From NCBI RefSeq assembly GCF_963678635.1, contig NC_087063.1, positions 43,354,759 to 43,418,758 of the forward strand: a stretch of DNA of 64,000 nt, given 5' to 3'. The notes below the pieces were generated by a model that saw nothing but the letters and a program-made list of their open reading frames with translations, was not told the origin of the DNA and did no database searches. Source of the stretch: Symsagittifera roscoffensis (taxonomy: Eukaryota > Xenacoelomorpha > Acoela > Convolutidae). The position numbers and the translations under genes are program-made. Positions 59,341 through 64,000 of this stretch are shown here, one piece after another (positions within the stretch are counted from its first letter, which is position 1; the number at the start of each line of letters is the position of its first letter).

Positions 59341-61729
59341 TCAGGCGGAAATAAAGGAGGGATTTTCGTTTCTGGACAAAGAAACTTATGAAGCGCTTCC
59401 CTTAACGAGATGGTTGGATAAGTCTGGACATCCAATTCCAGGGCACCCTGAGTTACCGGTAGAGAAAGCAGCCGAGATAAAGATCCTATCCAAGGAGGAC
59501 CCGGTCTCCTTGGATTTGTTGCTGCGCTCGAACCTGGTCCAGCAAGAACTCTCTCGCATGAATATAAACAGCCTCTCATTATTGGATAAAACGGTGCAAG
59601 TCACACCACAAGTGATGCGGATGCTGGGTGGATTGTTAGAAAGAGAAGTGACCAGAGATGACCCCGAGTGGACAGCTGCAGTGGCATCGCTAATAGTCAG
59701 TGAGAAAGTGAAGATCATGCCGTCCAGACGACAGCACGAAGAGAATGAGAGGGATTGTAGGACAATAGTTCAGCAACTAGTATCCTCAATACCCCAAGAG
59801 ATTTTAACCAGTACTTCTTACGGACAGAAAGAGCAGGGAAGCAGCAAGCGAAAGAAAACCGTCACCTTCGTGGACCAGGATAAGGAAGGTAAAAAGGTAG
59901 AACAAAATCGGCTGCAAGACTATTTGTCCGGGGGAGACGAATGATGAAAAGAACCAGCGATCACAAGATCAACACCCAGGACAAGAAAATTTGTCCGGGG
60001 AGTCTGAGATAGACGAGAAAGTACTGATGAGAAACAGGACCTAGAGAACAAGGTTTTGTCAGGGGAGTTCAGATGGATGCGAAGAAGGCACAGACATGAT
60101 CTGGAGGAGCGTGCAGTCTCCAGCACAACCTCTTCGACGGATGATGATTCCCGAAACTCAGGAATGGACACCTATTCAGACAGGAACTCGAGTTCGGGAT
60201 CAGAACTGTCAGAACTAGTGATACACACGCTACTAGTGGAAACTCGGGCAAGGGACCTGGACAGAGAGGTGTATCAGGATCTTGACAGCGATCGCTACCT
60301 TATACCAAGCGAAAGAGTCTTTGACAACGCAGCGGATGACTTAGAAACGATAGCGGTATCGAAACGTTCGATAAGCCTGTTGCCGCAGAAAGAGGTAGTC
60401 AGGACTGATCTTCAGCCGTTTGAGCAAGAAACACAACCGTTGGCGAAGATTTGGTGCGTTAAGATGGAAGAAGACACACATCAGCCCAACGAGCTGAATA
60501 GTCAGATGAGGGTCATGAAGACATACTTGAAGGCGAGATACAGACCCTCGGACCTTCTAAGAGCGCAGAGAAATGATCGCATGACAAGCAACCTGAAAAG
60601 GTAGATCGAGAATGGTTCTCCGGATAAAGGGGACCTCGAGGAGGATAGTTATCGCATCCTGAGACAATACTTCATGCAGAAGGAAGGGAGGTTATATTTG
60701 AACAAAGACGGGATTGTGGCTTGTAAGAGAAGAGAAGAAGACAGAGTCCTATACAAGTATAACGCGATAGTGTTACCGCAACTCTATCAGACAGAACTAT
60801 TATTCAGGTCACATGATCAGATGGACCATCAGGGGATCGACAAAGTATATCAGAGGATCCTGAAGCGCTTTGTGTGGCCTGGGATGAAAAAGGCATGCGA
60901 GAAATGGGTAACAGCATGTCTGTCATGCCAACAGGTCAAGGATCCAAGGAAGTTGCGATTTCCTTTACAATCGATCGAGTCGTCTGAATTCAACGAGGTG
61001 GTGCAGATAGATCACCAAAAGATATGCATGACAGACAATGGTTATAATCAGGTGCTGGTCATGATAGATCATTTCACGAAGTATGCAGAGGCCGTGCCCT
61101 GCATAACTGCCTCGGCGGAAGAGACATGCGACCACCTGATCAATACGTGGATAGCAAAACATGGTTGTCCGATGACGTTTCAATCGGATAATGGAACAGC
61201 TTTCGTAGGAGAGCTTACGAAAGAGCTTATGAGACGCTCACAGTCCGCTCAAGATCACTCCACGACATACTACCCTCAGACGAATGGCTTAGTGGAAAGA
61301 CAGAACAGGACGTTAGTGTCGATGCTGAGAGTATATTGTTCCAGGTACATGACCGATTGGGACAGATACCTTCCACAGGTGATGGGAGCATATAATAGCA
61401 CGCAACACTCCACCACTGGAGTCAGTCCACACATGATGCTAACTGGACACGAAAAGTCTTTACCCTTAACCTTCTTCTACCCAGAATATGAGGGAAAGAA
61501 AACGTCCCCACAGGTCTACGTGAGGGATGTGATCAGACGCCAACAGGAGCTGAACGATTTGTGTAGACGAAATACTCAGCAGGCACAAGCAAGGCAGAGG
61601 AAAAGATTCGACAAGAAGGCAGCTGGTGCAAAGGCTTACTCGGTGGGTGACTACGTATGGGTATTCCAGAACGTTATACCACCGAAAGGGACAAAAAAGC
61701 TCCTAAAAAATGGAGGGGACCCTTCATGA
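59341..61729 (+). pseudogene. Linker and integrase (copy F)
   Basis: An acidic linker with frame breaks between 59930 and 60056 (stop at 59942) and a TAG at 60602 where B has Trp. The integrase has a His-His-Cys-Cys zinc module (HDQMDHQGI to ACLSCQQ, about 60810-60940) and the core with Asp at 61010, Asp at 61187 (QSDNGTAF) and Glu at 61295 (LVERQ). It continues into YNSTQHSTTGVSPH and SVGDYVWVFQ. One A is missing from an A-run at about 61705, so the frame ends at 61729 instead of running into the GPF motif. Confidence 0.85.
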
Positions 61730-63164
61730 TTACAGAGGTGCATCAGGAGGGACGCTTTTATAGACTGAGTACTGGCCGAGCCGCCCACTACGAGAACATC
61801 AAGCCACACAATCCATCGACAGAAGACTGGTGTATACCTGCAGACATGGAAGAAGGGGATTATCTAATGATGAATCCTGCTTGTGAAGTCAACGAAAAAG
61901 GCACCAGGGAGAAGAACGATGGAAACGAAGTTGTAGAGGAAGGTACGGATACACCGCTGGACCTGGATCCAAACGAACAGATCGAAGCGGACGATGAAAC
62001 CTTACCCTACGCAGAGGAAGATTGGCAGGATCCCGAACAGATAGAGGTTCCCAAAAACTTGGAACCGGATCTTCCATTCACCATACAGACTCGTCAGAAG
62101 GACGGAATGAGACCAAGAAAGAAATACAATCCTTACGGTGACGACTTTGTAGTGGATAGGATAGATCTAAAGAAGATAGTGGAGGAAGTAGTGGGTCTGG
62201 AGGAAATAACTGTGTCACAAGACATTGACATAGTCGATGATCACGACGATGAGTGGGTTGACGACTGGTCGAAACCCGAGGTAGAATTCGACGACGAGCA
62301 ACAGCAATCATATGAACAAGACTTGACGAACCTGCGTGTCTTAGAGTGGCTGAATGAAACGACCTCGGATCCAGAGGAGACCAGCGTAACGATTCAAGAC
62401 GTAGATCGTGAAAGCATGAAATTCATCAAGACCGAACGAGATGATCCTTCCTGGGCTGCCCAGGAAGGACGACTACTCATTCCAGCTTCTAACCTCGACT
62501 TGATACCCGGTATGCGATCGACGGGGACGTCGATGGATATTTTTGTCCGGGGAGTGGGGGTAGGACTTACCCACACTGAAAACTTGATAATAAAAAAATT
62601 GAGAATAGCGAGAGAAACAGGAGACTTAGAAGCAGAGACAGGCGAAGAACCTAAGAAACCTGACATAGGCAGGGTAGTTGAGTCATATTTTAACTTACCA
62701 AATGAATATTCAAGTAACATAATACTAACAGACAGCGATTTCATACTCACAAACAGAACATGTGCGATAGCAATCACCGCAGACATGAGTTTTAGGACAG
62801 CGTTAGCGGCAGATTTTAAGAGAGAATACAAAAACGTGGATTTCCTTTGGAAGCAAAGACCAGGGATAGGGGCGTAGCAGCCTTACCTCCGGCGGCGTCG
62901 CAGATACCGGGAAAATACTTGTGCTTCTTGGTAACGAGGGCGACGGAGAAACAGCACGTGGACCCAGAGAACCTAGTCTTGTCTTTGACGAGGCTGAGGG
63001 ACTTCCTTGTCGAAATGGACGTGAAGGAGCTCTCGCTTCCAGTGTACGATCCAAACAGAGGAAGACTGCATCCTCGGGAATTGTACGCGCTTGTACACGT
63101 GATATTCTCTGATACGAACATACAAGTATATCTACATAAGAAATATTACTTAAGTATAGGCTGA
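61657..63164 (+). pseudogene. GPY/F-type module, acidic linker and macrodomain (copy F)
   Basis: After the frameshift the frame reads KKWRGPFMITEVHQ, the GPY/F-type module that follows integrase in Ty3/gypsy elements, then about 300 acidic linker residues, then the macrodomain (from about 62690: NIILTDSD, ITADMSFRTALAADFKREY). One G is missing at about 62870, so the rest (KYLCFLVTRA, NLVLSLTRLRDFL, ELSLPVYDPNRGRL, IFSDTNIQVYLH) is in the next frame up to 63164. Copy A keeps this stretch in one frame. The macrodomain is thus fused to the end of Pol and not a separate gene. It probably binds ADP-ribose or a related nucleotide; activity is doubtful because the usual catalytic residues are not evident. 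Confidence 0.8.
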
Positions 63165-63567
63165 GTGATGTGCGAGAGAGTGTTAGGCCAAAGACTAAGT
63201 TATATGTAAAATGTGATATGTGTGTTATGTTATGTTATGTTATGTTATGTGTTAGGTTATTAAGATCATGGGTAAGTAGGGGTTAGTGACCATGAACAAC
63301 TAAATGACGATCTTGGGAATAGATCCAAAGATTGGACTGTCCAATCTTAGGTCGAATTCCAAAATTTTAGAAACCAATTGTTTTTAATAAATTTTAGGAT
63401 AAATATCTTTTTATCTGAACTGTTTTTAAGCAAATTTTAACGATATATGTTAGGGTGAAACAGACAAGTGTGATATTTGTGACTTCTTTTCTAGATCCTG
63501 ATTGATCATTTAATAGCTCACTTGAGTCAAATATCGAATCGAATCAAATCAAACCTGAAAGAATAGA
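63165..63567 (+). promoter_or_regulatory. Spacer before ORF2 with splice-site-like signal (copy F)
   Basis: It matches 573-990. It has the TTATG repeat at about 63202-63260 and GACTTCTTTTCTAG ending at 63494, 74 bases before the ORF2 ATG. No gene is seen. Confidence 0.5.
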
Positions 63568-64000
63568 ATGGACAACTTCAACTTGGATGAATTGACGGAC
63601 CTGGCAGAGCCATATGTAGGACCGATGATAGATGCGATCTATCGTCGGCTGATCGATCGAGACTTCGCTCTGGAGGACCCAGAGGTAGTCATGTTGCTGA
63701 CCGCCCTGATCAACATCTTGGGGCACGACAACCGTGGGGACCGCTCCACGGAAGTCCTGTTGATGGCAGCATATGGAGAAAGAGGAGTACTAGACCGCCC
63801 GAACATGAGAGTGATGAGGTGGAGAAACGGGGCTCTCTCAGGGAGTGACTTGGCGAATGAGCCTGGATTGGGAAGTTCTAGGACTTACCAACCAGGTGAG
63901 ATGCCAATGCCCTCCAAGCCCAAACCTGGGCTGACGAGAATGCATCGGGAGATGAACAGCGAGGCGACCTCGTCTGGTTCACCACTGAGAGCAGCTGTGC
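63568..64000 (+). pseudogene. ORF2 N-terminus, cut by window edge (copy F)
   Basis: Open from the ATG at 63568 to the last base without a stop (DNFNLDEL, YVGPMIDAIYRRLIDRDFALE). It matches 991-1408 of copy A and keeps the YRRLI-type residues that A lacks. The SGNH hydrolase part would lie beyond the window, so whether this copy is intact cannot be told; it is listed with the decayed element. Confidence 0.7.

Larger units (their letters stand above)
49805..64000 (+). mobile_element. Copy F: best preserved 5' half of the element
   Basis: It has a complete 5' LTR, leader, gag-pol-macro, spacer and the first 433 bp of ORF2, and it continues past the window edge. It starts exactly inside ORF3 of E2, so it was inserted after E2. 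Few lesions disrupt it compared with the other copies. Confidence 0.85.

Overview
The window is eukaryotic, most likely metazoan, repeat DNA. I see no host gene, tRNA, rRNA or prokaryotic feature. Almost every base can be assigned to broken copies of one family of very large Ty3/gypsy-type LTR retrotransposon. The species cannot be named from this sequence. Non-coding parts are AT-rich, coding parts are nearer balanced, and the standard stop codons fit.

Merging the copies gives this element order: LTR of about 3.6 kb; a short leader; one gag-pol reading frame of about 3,190 codons (Gag with coiled coil, capsid-like domain and two zinc knuckles, then protease, reverse transcriptase, RNase H, integrase, a GPY/F-type module and a long acidic linker) ending in a macrodomain of the OARD1/TARG1 kind; a 400-bp non-coding spacer with a conserved 3' splice-site-like signal; ORF2 (coiled coil plus SGNH/GDSL hydrolase); ORF3 (about 700 aa, probably a second, degenerate SGNH-like domain); ORF4 (about 1,460 aa, no recognised family); an 840-bp 3' UTR; a purine tract; and the 3' LTR. 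The internal part is about 19.8 kb and the full element about 27 kb, so it belongs with giant LTR elements such as plant Ogre and planarian Burro.

Layout: copy A (+, 1-11520) runs from the macrodomain through ORF2-ORF4 into its 3' LTR. A 348-bp unassigned stretch follows (11521-11868). Copies B (11869-25750), C (25751-31033), D (31034-37740), E1 (37741-41748) and E2 (41749-49804) all lie on the minus strand as a head-to-tail series of truncated units. A and B face each other tail to tail and form a long inverted repeat. E1 and E2 belong to a clearly diverged subfamily and are near-duplicates of each other. Copy F (+, 49805-64000) is the best preserved. Its LTR begins abruptly inside ORF3 of E2, and its gag-pol-macro-ORF2 continues past the window edge.

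Every long gene examined here carries at least one stop, frameshift or deletion, so all are annotated as pseudogenes. Because the lesions differ between copies, the ancestral layout can still be read. B and C share several specific lesions, which points to duplication or descent from the same defective parent. The element probably makes one Gag-Pol-macro polyprotein from genomic RNA and, by inference, ORF2-ORF4 from a spliced or trans-spliced RNA.
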